The notes below the pieces were generated by a model. The model worked only from the letters and a program-made list of their open reading frames with translations. It made no database searches and was not told where the DNA came from. From Ilyonectria destructans (Eukaryota; Ascomycota; Sordariomycetes; Hypocreales; Nectriaceae): DNA of 64,000 bases. The stretch is from assembly GCA_020740775.1 (NCBI GenBank), contig JAHEWK010000009.1:1798001-1862000 (forward strand), written 5' to 3'. Below, piece after piece: positions 32,865 through 45,152 of the stretch. Position 1 is the stretch's first letter. Each line of letters begins with the position of its first letter. The position numbers and the translations under genes were made by a program.

Positions 32865-35800
32865 GGTTTCCAAGTGTGAGTCTGGAAAGGACAGTTTGCT
32901 GATGCAGTTGACTGAGAGATGTTTAAAACTGAGAGACGATTCAAGACTGATGGAGAAGTCAGATGCTACATAATAAGTGCTCATGAAGCGAAGTGGCTTA
33001 TATATACGCTGTAACTACGATAAGAACATCATCAATTGGGAAATTACTCCTTCACCTACTCAGCTAGCGAGCAACAGGTTAGAAACTTTCGGTCAAACTC
33101 CTTGTCTACGGCCCGAATAAGAACCAGCTTGGGAAGAGAACAGCTGCATGATGCAGACCTCAAATTAGTATAGTTTAACCCCACGTGTTGGCAAACGTGG
33201 GGATGTAAAGAGAATGAATGGGGAGTTGGCGCCGTAGAATATTTCCGGTCGCGGCCCGTTTCGGGTGAGAGGGTGCTCGGAATATTTCTTCGGCGTTTCT
33301 AGCGACAAATTACCCCTAGCTTCTCAAATACCCTGCTTTGGCCGGGGTAAATTCCCCAATAGATCGATGCAGTCTGCGGTTTCAGTTCCGCCATCGCAAT
33401 TAAGATCTATCAAGGCCCTGCACTGGGGTAGAGTCTAGCCGTAATAATAGCCAACGGACAGCAGTCGGCCCTATGCCCCCATGGTAGGGTTGACGCTAGG
33501 GCTGGCACATATAGGGGATATAACCCGCGTTCTATACCGGGAATGCACTGTCAGTGGACGGAAGTGTCGCTCCGTATTCCCAAAACAGGATCGCCTCTTT
33601 TGCTCCGCACTTCTTGGCTGTGATAGATAACCGAGGTGCTGTGACGAGAATTGCTTCCAGCCAATCGCCATGTGACGGGCCGCGGTGTCATATTGGTCTA
33701 CTTGTCGCCAAGACTTTGCACCCATGATCAGTAGGACCGATAGGGTCCTTGCGCTGTAAGCCATCTTGCAGTCCAGCCCTGAGTCTTGCGTTGTCGTCTC
33801 CATAACCTTAAGCTGTGTGTCGGTCCACAGGGGTTCTTGGATGCTACCCTCCTTGCCGACACCAATGAAATTCATCCCTGAGATATTAGCGCCGGCATCT
33901 CTGGGAAGAGGTGACGACGGAATAAAGAAAATGCCAGCCCATCAGCTGATTTAGTATGCGGGTGCAGCTTGACGAAATCAAGTTTATCTGGCAAGAAGGC
34001 TCGGCTTAATGCTCGTAGCGAGGTGCAACTTCGGGATAACTAATGATGCACCCCTTGCTAGAGCTTGAACTGCATAAAAATACCCACGATGGGCAAGCGT
34101 TCGGCTAGGCGAAGCCACACTTTGTAGGGTGTTGGCATGTGAGTGAACTGGCCTGATCTTCCTCCGCCAGCACAAATCCCGCAAAGGATCTGGGGCTTAG
34201 TACGCCACTGAATAAAGCTGAAGAGCTGCCGCCAAGTTATTTGGTCTCCAGTCGCAGCGAACATTGGCGTCGACAGGGCCGATGTGTGAGGGTTGGCTGG
34301 GTTACTTGTTCTGAAATTTTCGCAAATTTACTGGGATTCATCCATTACTGCAACTCGAATTCGTCCTCGCTGAATCGCATATTTCGCATTGTTGTCCTAA
34401 AGACTTCAGCATCGATTGATTGCCTGAACAAATCCGTCAATACGACATTGCCGTCCCCGATCTACCAGCTCTTCAAGGAGTGTGTGCTACAATATGTTGG
34501 CAGGGGATCTCTTACAGGGGGGCAAGGGCTGATTCGTTTCGGTCAATTTCTCTGATGGTCTTAAAATGATCGTCCTGTAGCCTTTTATTTTTACCTTCTG
34601 TACTTGCTGTTTTTTCTCTCTGACTCTTCAATCTTTTCTTGTATCTGTGTACCTTGTCCACAGGGGGAACACGCGTAGTTGTGTTCCACTTGGCTGGAGT
34701 TCGCCTGTGGCCCTCCATGTTAAGACGCAAGATGCCATCTAACGTTAGGAAATGTTTTGAACCAGACATATCGGTGTTGATGATCGAAAAGCCATCGCTG
34801 GGGCGTGTCGGCGAGAGTAGTGTAACCAGTGCGTTGTTGAACATTCTATACGAGAAAGAAGACTAACTAATTGGAACTCGGCTGTTGCCTGCGGAGCTTT
34901 TTCGTTGTCTGGATGCCTCAACTGTGCGAGCCGTATGTAGCAGGCCGACTTGGCCATGCCCTCGTCCGCCATCTGTGGCACTCTCAGGAGGGCGTAATAA
35001 TTGACAGTGAGGCGCTAAAGGGCCACTATACCGTCGAAGTCGAAGGTGATTAGGTGAGCTAAAATATCTCTCGAACAAGCCGACAAGGTGGGGCAAGACG
35101 TGCTGTGCCCTGGCGCAGGGGATACCCAAACCTGGGGGGAAATAAGGACAGGAGTTTGTTGATGTAGCTGGAAATATTACAGATATGACAAAACCTGTGA
35201 TTAGTGACACGTTGGAAGCTAACATATGGTATCTCTCCCTATACGCATTCTGACCTGTGGGTCATTTTGCGGGCTCAACACGACAGGTCGGGACGATACA
35301 GAAGCGGAAGCACACGAGCCTCTCAGTTTCCGCGGGCTGTCGATGAAAGAGACGTACACACATTTCCCTGATGATCGTACTTAGGAGCAAATCTCCTTAG
35401 TACAAGTGCCATCCGGTCATCGGGTGATTCCATTAATATCGGCGAGAATAAATTGGGGAAACCATAGCACTACTAGGCTGCAAGGTGAGTCTGTAACGCT
35501 ACTCATTCGCCTCACTTAGTTTTATCTAATAAGGCAGTTGATACCGGCGCGCAACAAGCAACAACGAGGTGCCAGAAAATGCTTGAATATCTGGCCAATG
35601 AACTTGGCAGTGTTAATATATCAGCAGCCAGCCATGTTGCCATTTCAAGAAATAAATGGTGCACTTCCATGGTCCAAAAACGAGAAAGCGGGGAGAAGGC
35701 TCCTTTCTGACATCGTTTGATGCAAGAACGCCATCACGTTGGGACTGCTGGGCCAAACTGCGTGAGTGCAATGCCGAATCATTTTTCCAAGGACACAGAA

Positions 35801-37062
35801 GCAGCTTCAGGGTGACTAATTTCCTCAGTCGCGATATCGAAGAAATCAAAACCGCTGTGCGTAACTTGTAAGCGATACTGACGCATAGAATTGGACCTTA
35901 TGCTGGGCGACCAGACTAGTTGAACTTTCCAGACACTGAATGGTGAACACGGCGTGACTGGTTTGAGAGGTCAGGATACACCTAGAGTCACAAACACCCT
36001 GCAGCCCCTATGAGAATTATACTAGACAATGGATACTGAGAGTAGATGAATAGACCAAGTGCTAAATCGAGAGGCTCCGGCCGTTTGTTTCCTTTGGATT
36101 AACTGGCTACTAAGCTCCAAGAGCATTTTGGCATCCTTCTGTCTCGGCAAGTGCCTAAGATACTGTTCAAGTACGATAAAGGGGAGTTGAAGTGGATTGA
36201 ATATTATTTCTCTTATGTTACAGAGTCTTCTTTGTTGCCGTGAGTTGTGAGTGAGTCCGATAAGACTCCCTGTTGGGAATCTGAACTATTAAACAAGATC
36301 CAACTAGCAGACGAGGCTAAGCCACACACAGGAATGCTTTGTCACTAGAGCTACATACGATACTGCTTGGACGCAAATCGCCCACTGTTCGGATAGAAGA
36401 CAACCCGACTGGGTCTCTTGTCCGAGGATTTTTCGTGGTGGACCATTGTGGGATGCTGAGCCCCGACGCCTGAATGAGGCATACAAACACTGGGTCTGGT
36501 GTGGAGGCAATGCGTCACTTCAATCAATGTGGATAGCGGCTAGGTGATTGGTCTTGAAGTAAAACAGGTGGGTCTCCCCACGCTGTCAGTTCAATTAGGA
36601 ATAGACCGCTAAGATTATGATTGGCTATTATCCGGAATAACTGGGTCTTTCAGTTCAATTGGGAATAGAGCTCTGCCTTATTGATTGGCGTTTACGTCGA
36701 CGGTGTGGATCCTGCCGAGCGTTGATTTAATTAGGCCTAGTATGCTGACACATCCAAAGTATCAACCAATTAACTAGCTCTATCCTCTCTCAAGTGGATA
36801 AGTCGGTCTCCACTCTTCTGGCGATTGGAGAAGTCAGTCTCCACTCTTCTGGCGATTGGTTCACTGGCACCATCCCAAACATGTCGGCACTCAACAGGAA
36901 CCAGCTGAGCCCAAATATGAAGAGGAAGAGGAGAATAGTCACCCGCAAGGCATCAGATACTGGCAGGATCTGAGCACCCCAATGCCTATATAACCTGGCC
37001 TCTTTCCCTCATGTTGGCTTCTTGAATCTCCATCTCCATCCTCACCTCGTCACCTCTCCATC
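32865..37062. other. 4.2-kb gene-poor region
   Basis: Several 60-134 codon frames, none with both ATG context and a family I know. An inverted repeat CCCCACGT/ACGTGGGG is at 33179-33202. A two-copy block TCAGTTCAATTRGGAATAGA occurs near 36586 and 36652. A 31-bp tandem repeat lies at 36801-36859. The right end is the promoter of the 37063 gene. Confidence 0.45.
36801..36859. repeat. 31-bp-period tandem duplication
   Basis: AGTCGGTCTCCACTCTTCTG followed by GCGATTGG (36801-36828), then AGTCAGTCTCCACTCTTCTG and GCGATTGG (36832-36859). There is one mismatch. It lies ~200 bp before the start of the 37063 gene and carries two CCAAT-type (ATTGG) boxes. Confidence 0.75.
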
Positions 37063-37903
37063 ATGCTCCTTACTTTCATCCTCCACATCACACGCTTCTC
37101 ATTCTTGCTGCTCTCAAACACCTACCCAGCCCACAGTACCAACATTTTCCTCCCAACCCACTGCGGGAAAATCTCTACAATGGACGAGGTAGAGGCAACT
37201 TCCCTCATGGACGAGGAAATCTCTGTCGTGGACGAGGAGATGGGTGAACGCATCTTTGATCGTGCCATCGGTCCCCATATCCGCGCCATTCCTCCGGATG
37301 AGTTCGCTGTCTTCTGGAAGGGAATGCAGTTGACCACCGAGATTATGGAAACCCTTGAAGCAAAGGGGGGACCAGATGCCGTGGCCGTTTTTAGCAAAGC
37401 GAGCAGTGACTTTGCATGGGAAGTTGTTTCCCTAAGCGCTACTCGCGATGCATTCATCCACGTCTTCGAGCTTGTGGATGACGAGGCGCTTAGGGCTCAG
37501 TATGTCGAGTTTTTCGATGCCCCTCTTGACACCGCGGAACAGGAGGCTGCTGCCAGAGCCATTCTCTGTCGTATCAAGGGTTTACCGGCCACTGTCAAGG
37601 GTCGAAGCAACATGTACGAGCTCCAGGCTCAGTCGCAGGCCATCATTAAAGATGTGGAAGTAAGTACTGCTCTGTCCCTAATTTCCTAAATCGGTGTTTT
37701 TAATGACCTTTTGTCCCTAGTCGCGCTGGAAGGATCAACCAGAAAGGTTGGAAGAATTTCTCGTCAAGTTCCTTGCAAATTCATACGACGACGATCGAGA
37801 AAAGGCCATGAATGATCTCATTGAGACGGTATCTTCAGAGCCTGACCTAGTCCAGCGCTTGAAGAAGTACCAGGCAGAGGTTGACCGAAAGGATGAACTG
37901 TGA
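37063..37903 (+). CDS. Conserved hypothetical helical protein
   Basis: Exons 37063-37659 and 37721-37903 give 259 aa; the 61-nt intron (GTAAGT...CTAG) is in phase 0. The protein is acidic and alpha-helical by composition, with IFDRAIGPHIRAIPPDEF and FFDAPLDTAEQEAAARAIL. No domain is recognised. The first ATG gives a hydrophobic leader (MLLTFILHITRFSFLLL). A second ATG at 37180 (ctctacaATGG) would give a 220-aa soluble protein starting MDEVEATSLMDEE, and I think that start is at least as likely. The upstream DNA is C/T-rich, typical of a strong fungal promoter. Confidence 0.7.
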
Positions 37904-38296
37904 ATGGAATATTACACAACGCGAATCTTGACGCAGCCCAACAAGGCTGTAATGGATCTTGCTCCTACACTCATTAACTCGCGCTCCCCCAGCGTTGTTT
38001 GCATTTGATATAGTCTGTCTGTCGGTCTTTCCCGTTTTACAACTGTTGAATATTGCCTTAGGTATCTTACAATCATTACATGAACTTTCTCGATGTGCTA
38101 TCATCTTAATCATTGATACGTCTTTTTCATACTAGGTGTGGAATGCCACCTCTCACTCTTTACATTCTCGTTGTCGGCCTGAGTTATTCGATACGTGAAT
38201 GGACAGCAATAGAAACCAGACAGCTGTCATAAACATACCCTGCCACAAGACTGCTTTTTCCACCTCTTACAAATGCACAACACACAGGCCTGCAAG
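37904..38296. other. Intergenic between convergent genes
   Basis: 393 bp of 3' flanks; nothing seen. Confidence 0.4.
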
Positions 38297-38866
38297 TCAT
38301 CCTTCTCCTGTTCCCCAACCATCCTCCACCTTCATAAACTCCCAGACAGTTCCTTTGTAGTCACCCACGACAAGAGCGTCGCCCTCTCCAATGGAGATTT
38401 GGCGCATGGTAGACCATGACGGAGCCAGAAGGGTATACCCCCCACTTTGTTGTCTCCTGGCGTGAAAGTGTTCCCAATATTTATGATTCATGCTGTTAAT
38501 CACCATGTTCCACCAATAGTTGTGGCCCAAGTATCTTCCCGAGACGGTGTTGCGGAACCCGAGGAATCCGTCCTTCTCGGTGCAAAGCCAACGCCAGCTT
38601 CCAGCTCGATCGGGGCTGGTCTCAAGTTTCAGTCTGCCTTCAATGACAGTGATTACTCGACCATGGACTTTCTCCATGATGATGAAGGTGCCGCCAGCAT
38701 GTGGTGCTGCATCACGAACAACAACATCGCCCCAGAAGCGCCCAGTGTTGAACTCACATTGTGGGGGGGTCGCCGTTCCCGTGGGAGAACTGGTGGATGT
38801 GGCTACCGAAGCAGCGTCGATATCAACGTCTTCTTTCATGACCTGGTGCGCATCAGGAGATTCCAT
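38297..38866 (-). CDS. Conserved hypothetical fungal protein (beta-rich)
   Basis: 189 aa from ATG 38866 (MESPDAHQVMKEDVDIDA); the frame also allows a start at 38935. The body has GTFIIMEKVHGRVITVIEGR, WRWLCTEKDGFLGFRNTVSG, YLGHNYWWNMV, YWEHFHARRQQSGGYTLL and GTVWEFMKVEDGW. These repeated aromatic beta strands, with a GFRNTVSGRYLGH turn, I recall from an uncharacterised fungal family that looks beta-trefoil-like. There is no signal peptide. Function unknown. A DNA stretch on the other strand is also open but is a shadow. Confidence 0.75.
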   Translation of the reverse strand: MESPDAHQVMKEDVDIDAASVATSTSSPTGTATPPQCEFNTGRFWGDVVVRDAAPHAGGTFIIMEKVHGRVITVIEGRLKLETSPDRAGSWRWLCTEKDGFLGFRNTVSGRYLGHNYWWNMVINSMNHKYWEHFHARRQQSGGYTLLAPSWSTMRQISIGEGDALVVGDYKGTVWEFMKVEDGWGTGEG

Positions 38867-40525
38867 ATCTGTGATGTGATACAGCAATGTCAACTGGATG
38901 AATATGGAAGATTGATGAACCCCGCTCTTCAACAACAGGGCTTGAACTTAAAGCGCCTGACGCAGTGGCTGCCTGAGGAAAGCTCTTATGACTAATAAAC
39001 AGGGCGACGGTGATAGGTCGCCGGCAGATGAAGAGAGAGACGTACAAAACCAGATTCATAGTAGATAGGATGTTGGGGGAGACGACAGTTGTCTAAGTGG
39101 AATGAATACTGCCACGACCTTGAGGGGCCTCACGGCGAAGATACACGCTTAGCATCAATTCATTCTAGACTAGGGCTCATTCATCGTGTTTTCCTACTTC
39201 TCTAAGAAGATCCAAACCTACACTTTTTCAAGGAATTTCCTTGGCGAGGATGGAATGCCGTTAGCGGTAACTTGCTCGACCTCCTCCAATTCGACAAAAA
39301 CGCCAAATCGCTGTTGTGAACCACTCAAGCCAGAGGACAGAGGAGATAATCGAGATGCTTCATGGCTCGAGTCTACCCTCCAATATTAGTTTAGCTACTT
39401 TTGACGGACAGTCGACCCCTGGAAACCTAAAATATCTCGTAGTGGCTACGCAAATAATCTTCTGCGCCACACCGAAGGTGGGGAGGTGCCTCCCACGCGA
39501 GCGACGGCAACGGTAAGCATCAATCAATCGAGACAGGCAAGCGGAGGACACAAAAGGGCAGCCGATCGCAGAGCAAGGAGGATTGGGATGAAAGACGACT
39601 ATCCTGGTCCTATGCGCGGTCGGGTGCGATATGCAAGAGGGACCGAGAAAGGCACGTCGCCCCACGATAGGAATGTCTCCGCGGTCGGAGTGTCTGTAAT
39701 CCATGCTGGTGTGTGGGCCAACTTAGACCTCCCTTGGGTTTTGTTGGACAATAGCTTTGTAAAAATGACTTCTTCGTTACCCAGTGATGCTTTTGTACTT
39801 GGAGGTGACATGGTCATCCAGGGGGGATTGCGTCTTTGCAGCGATGTCTGATGGCAGGTAACAAATGATCAGTGACTGGCCTGGAATCAGATTGAAATCC
39901 AGCTGGGGGGGGGGGGGGGGGGGGTTTTGACATTTACGTGTTCTTTTTGCTTGATTTTGGTGAAGAGACAGTCAATTGGTAAAGCTGGCGAGACAGTGCA
40001 AGCCACTTACCTTGGCACCAAACACGAGTAGGCTTGAGGGCTTAGCAGCAGAGATCTATTGGGGTTGACGTTGCCACATTCCTCAGAAACCAAACTCAAC
40101 ACGCCAAGTTCCATTTCCATTCTAGGGCAAGCTCTCGCCGCCTTAGCCTAAGTGGTGCTGAGGTCAAGCTGAGTATTTTCGAGCTCAGGCTTAGTTAGTA
40201 TCGCAAAGTCCGCAATGATCGACTGCCAGCACGGTTCGGACCAAGTTACTCCTTTAAGTCCCATTTAGACTTTCCTAGTGAAATTAGTCACTAAAGTTAT
40301 CATCAATATGGGTTTCGACGTCTCATTGAGTAGAAGATTAAAATAAATGGATACAGTATTGAATAGACTAGACTAAGTACTATCGTTTACTAGAGCTGGC
40401 CCGTGACGACAAACTGGCTCTGTCAAGATTAAGCAGAAAGGTGTAACTGCCAAGATACGATAGGATTCGATGAAAAATAGGATATCAATAGCGATAATCT
40501 AGCCTTTCTACTACAGCCTATTCAA
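38867..40525. other. 1.7-kb gene-free stretch with a 20-bp G run
   Basis: Holds overlapping short frames only. A run of 20 G lies at 39905-39924. Near 40140-40210 there is a GAGCTCAGG/CCTAAG-rich patch faintly like the dispersed repeat, too weak to call. Confidence 0.45.
39905..39924 (+). repeat. Poly-G tract
   Basis: Twenty consecutive G residues. Such runs are rare in fungal genomes and prone to length error; they may also form a quadruplex. Confidence 0.8.
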
Positions 40526-42080
40526 TCAGGATGACTCCGGCTTCCGGCCCCAGACCACCTTTTGCCAGAAGAACGGGTGAACCTTTTTAGACCTACTCTC
40601 ACGACGGAAATGGGCAAGGTAAACAGTGACATCCTCCTTCGACCAACCTAAAAGAGTGGCCATGTAGAGCACAGTACCTTGTGCATCCTGTTCAAGGGCG
40701 AGCTGGGTGTACAAGCCGACCTCCTGGAGTCTTGGGTTTTTGGCCCACCCACCAAAGGGGTTCTATTGTAATATGAGCCATCAATTCGCTGTAGGTCGAG
40801 GGGAGAAGGCACATACCTTAAAATCCCTTTCCTCGATATCGACGAATCCGGCTTCCTGCATGGCCTTCTTCTGTAAACCATCTTCAAAGACTGTAAACGG
40901 TCGACCCAGTATGCGTCCTCCTTCAACGAAGAACTTTCCCCATTGGCTCATAGCACTCGTCTCAGAAACGGAATCGTCATCACTCTGAAGACGCGATGAA
41001 GGCTCGAAGCTCTCAATGTAGCCTCCTGGCTTGAGGCATTTATAGGCCTGTTTGAAGAGGGCTGTCCAGTCCTTGATGCTGCCAACAAGCCAGCGCATAT
41101 GGACGTAATCGAGAGAATCGTCCTGAAATGTCCAATCTTGCGTACAGTCATCAATTTGGCTAGGTTTAAGGCAACAGTTAGTACCAGCATAGATCTTTAG
41201 AGTATATCTCATGAAGCAAGTAGTCCTTACAACTCGAGGTTTGGTGGAACCCATCTTGGTTGTGTGGGTGCCAGATCAGTCCCGATAACCGAGAGGTGGG
41301 GAAACTCGTCAGCAAAATCGCTTCGTCTCATGTAAGTATGTCATTTCCAAGATATGAGGCCTTAAAGGAAACATACATTGCCCAGATGCCTAGGAATTAA
41401 ATTAATGACCAGTAGCCACCCATCTCGTTCGAGGTACGTACCTGTTCCGGTTCCAATGTCCACAGCTGTCTAGTCGATCATATTTATTAGTGAATCGGTG
41501 ACGTTTACTAAGTTCCAAGCATACCTTGATGTTTTCCGGTAGCGGCGCTAGGTGGAGTTTATCCCCTAGTAAGAGGGTGAGGACGTGGTGACTAAGTATG
41601 GCAACGGTAAGCTGAGTTCTGCATCCAGTCGTGCTAAACTCACTTGATATCCATCGCTTCCTGATGGGTATCGTCGATGGGACCCCTATTGCCAAGTTAA
41701 CAACTAGAACAAGTCTCCATCGTCCAGATATGCTATTTCAACAAACCAGTACTCGGCATTTCCACGCTCGCTGTGGTATTTCCTGCCTTGGATCGTCCTG
41801 TAATTGAGGATGCTAGACGTCAGGGACGCAGTTGAGCTGACATTATCAAACACAGCCGAGTCAACATCATCTTGCTCGTCTTGTTCCTAGAGGTCCCTGC
41901 AGATTAGCTTTGAAGCGTAGATGTGTCAGGGTACATCTGACTAACCGGCAATTGCGCCCAGTGTTGTGGGGGAAGAATGTTAGTGTCTGTCTGTTCAGTT
42001 GCCGTCTGAGCGGGAACCAGTGACGTTATCTCAGCAGTAACGCCACCATTAGGAGAGTTCTGGGATGGTAGGTCCGGCAT
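40526..42080 (-). CDS. LaeA-like SAM-dependent methyltransferase (UMTA family), nine exons
   Basis: Minus-strand exons 42080-41946, 41886-41747, 41685-41644, 41591-41525, 41469-41442, 41389-41377, 41320-41231, 41159-40817 and 40762-40526 give 364 aa. Splicing restores [62 protein letters not shown] motif [60 protein letters not shown] and [19 protein letters not shown]. All junctions keep phase. Exon 6 is only 13 nt and supplies IWA of motif I. Family members methylate small molecules or, for LaeA, act in the nucleus on secondary metabolism and development. No biosynthetic cluster is nearby, so an orphan tailoring enzyme or regulator is possible. Confidence 0.9.
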
Positions 42081-45000
42081 GTTTGTTTAGTGTTGCGACA
42101 GTTCATGGAACACGAAGCGGCAAAGTGGAAGTGGGATGGGATCATTATATTGTGAGGGTGAAATGCGGGGACGTCTATCAGGAGATCTGCATGTGTATTC
42201 AACCAACACAATGTTGAAGTTTTAGCCAATAGGCCTCCACGATGGCCCCGTACCATACCGCGGCACCGTCCCGGTGCATGCCAAGATCAACTCGTCACCG
42301 CTCTTCCGCTCCAATAAGTCAGGTCTCTTCTCTTAGTGGTAACGAGCGTTTAATGCCATCCCCCAGCATTCGAAGCGTTAGATGACGCACTATCTGGCTT
42401 GCCGAGTACGTGAAAAAGTTTGACTGCCCTTCCATATACTAAAAGGTCATATAGAAAAGTGATACAATCCTAGGGCCAGCAGAGCCGACCATTTCACACC
42501 AAAGAGTGGGGGTAGGCCGGAGCAAAGGTCTCTCGTCTCGTTGGTAGGGTTCGGCCGACGCGCGTCCACGCTGGGTTACTGAGGTTGTTTACCCCGCACC
42601 TGTGAGGCAGTTTCGGGGTCTGGAACTCAACTTTCATCATTCAAGAAACCCTGCAAGAGTATTAACAGATAGTCCGCGTTCCGAATGTAACAGTGGTAAC
42701 AGTGCCTCACCACCACCCTCTCAGTCACCCAAGCGTCCTAGATTTCGCCTCCCCCTGCAACTATCTCGGAAATGAAACCCTGGTGGTGCCAAATCAAGGT
42801 TAAGTTTACCTTAATAGTCTATAGTGGAAAATGACCAAATGCCATGGCTTCTTCGAGACAGAGCAACACTTAACGTGAGCGCCTCAGACAGAAGGATTGA
42901 GGGACGCCCGCACAGAATAGTTGTAAGGGCTTTCAGTTCCCAAATGAAGGGTTTTCGTCAAAAAGTTGGGCAACTACTCCTCCGACTTTCATCTGAAGTT
43001 CTCGGAATACTATCGAAGTCCAAGAGACTCCCAGCAATATATTTTGCTAATTCATAGACATTAACGCAACCTTAAGCAGAAGTACAAATTTAAAAATTAG
43101 AATTAGAGAAATGGATAAGTAATCTTGCCGACTACGATTAGTGGTAGGAGCACATCTCTTGCACGGTACAATGGCAAAACTTCGACATTGCCCAGCCCCT
43201 ACCCTATAGGCTGCGAAAGATATATCCCGGGGGTCCATGCCGTGACGTGCAGATAAATGCCATTTCCTACCAAATTGGTTGTTAGATCTATCTATCAATG
43301 TCCTTGCATTCCCTCCTCGTGCTTGATTTAATGTCAGGGAGCCTTTGCCAGGTTGTTTATGCTGTTGGATATCGACAGATGCTTCCTGCCAATCGCCTTT
43401 CCTTCAGCTTCAGCCCCGCTACTACGGCCGTGGATTTTATTCTAGATGAGTTCCAATACTATATGGTGTTAAACACAAAGTTTCGAACCTCGTAGTTCGT
43501 TCGCTGGATGGCATTGCTACTGGCTCCTGGCCCACCTAAGAGAGAGGGCCAAGAAATCACTGTTTAATGTCCCATTTATCCATAATACAATGACAAGCTT
43601 CATTATCTAGTCTTGAGATAAAGTATTCCGACAAAGTATCCCCGTAAAGTAAAAGAAATCGGGACATCGTCCCGCAGCAGCAAGGAAGCTTGCCCCTTCT
43701 TTCATGCTGTAATGGGACTGAGGAAGGATCTATCGCGAGCAATGGGCCATATCGCTTTTTAATTATTATGGATCATTCCATACTTTGATCGATCGCTTTA
43801 CCTCTATTGCCCACCTCACATTGGTTGAATTGCCAATTGGTTACTCGAACCAGGACATCAAGAAAGCGTCTCTTTTCTAAACAAAGCTCCGAAACTGGGT
43901 TGCACCCACGCTTACCGCCATCACTGCATTCCCCACTGGGTGCTTTCTACATCACGCGGATTACAAGGTGAAAATTTATCCTTGAACCGGTGCTCCAATG
44001 TCACAGTCATTGACTGGCAGCTTAATTGTTTCGTTCAGCCGTGCGAGGTATTTGGCTCTTCGATTCAATGCCGACATGGGCAAATTGTGCGATTGTCCAG
44101 GACTTAGCGCGGAGGATAAATTCTTAGCCGCCAACCTGAGTGGTAAGAGTATAGAGTACCTTGCGCAATATACGCGTGCTTCCGAGCTGTCACAGGAGCA
44201 GCTCCTCGGATGATTGGCGGTGTTCTCGCCAAGCTCGATTGTGAGATTGATGTATCAGACAAGGGACCCGGGTATTAAGTGGATAATGAGTGGGATCAAG
44301 CAGCGGGTGACCTAAAACAGAAGGGTGTTTGAAATTTGTGGCAGTTCTCGAGATGGAGGAATGCAGGGTAGTCTGGGGGACAGACTAACCTGACAGAAAG
44401 TTAGCGACGTCCAGTAAGGCAGTCTTAAAATTGTATAATATTCCCAACTGTACTGATTTCTCCGTGGAAAGATCTTTACCCGAAAACTCGTCGATGACGT
44501 TGGAACTTGGAAATGAGGCTCTGTCCTCGCGGAGCCGCCCGCAAGAACGCCTCATTGACTAATTCCAAGTTCAACGACAAGTGGACCTGGCTTATCAAGC
44601 ACCAAGACGGAGCCTCATGGGGTGTTTTAAACCGCCTGACTTGCGTACAAAAGAAACGTCATATTGGGGGTCATTCGACTTGCCCCCTGTATTGTCGAAC
44701 GGAAGAGCGCCGTACTGATGTAAAAGTCGAGTTCGTGATATCCTTGTTAGCTCGAGATCCATATCACGGCCCCACCGTCGCACCACTATTTATCTACCGA
44801 CGCCAATGGATGCTCGCGATCATATCTATATGGGTCACTCGGGTTGAAGCGGTTCGGCAAACGTCGGCTAGACAAGCAGTGCGGAATGCGGAATGAATCC
44901 TTGAGGCTGTCAACCAACACATGTTGCGGCCTGCTGCGCGCTGCATTTAAGAAACACAAGTGGGACAACGTGGGAGAATGGATACTTGATAAGACTTGGA

Positions 45001-45152
45001 AATTTTCTCAGTGGGTCGATTGATGATACGAATGCGACCATGGAGCGTAATAAAAACGACGTGATGGCGGTCTACAGGTTTCTTGACGGTTCTGGGTGGA
45101 CTTGGCGTATACTATTGCTCGCAGACAATAAACTTTCAACCAGCAAGCAACC
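42081..45152. other. 3.1-kb gene-poor region
   Basis: Only short frames. A 71-codon plus frame at 43998-44213 and a 129-codon one at 44507-44896 are not recognised and have no support. No transposon termini found. Confidence 0.45.

Noticed and set aside
34512..34844. 110-codon minus frame with a basic C-terminus
   Set aside because: Not recognised, surrounded by decayed DNA, and no exon partners found.
38447..38995. 182-codon plus-strand frame
   Set aside because: Antisense to the conserved hypothetical gene, whose minus-strand frame carries the family-like motifs.
43998..44213. 71-codon plus frame (LALRFNADMGKLCDCPGLS)
   Set aside because: Reads protein-like but has no neighbours in frame and no family I can name.
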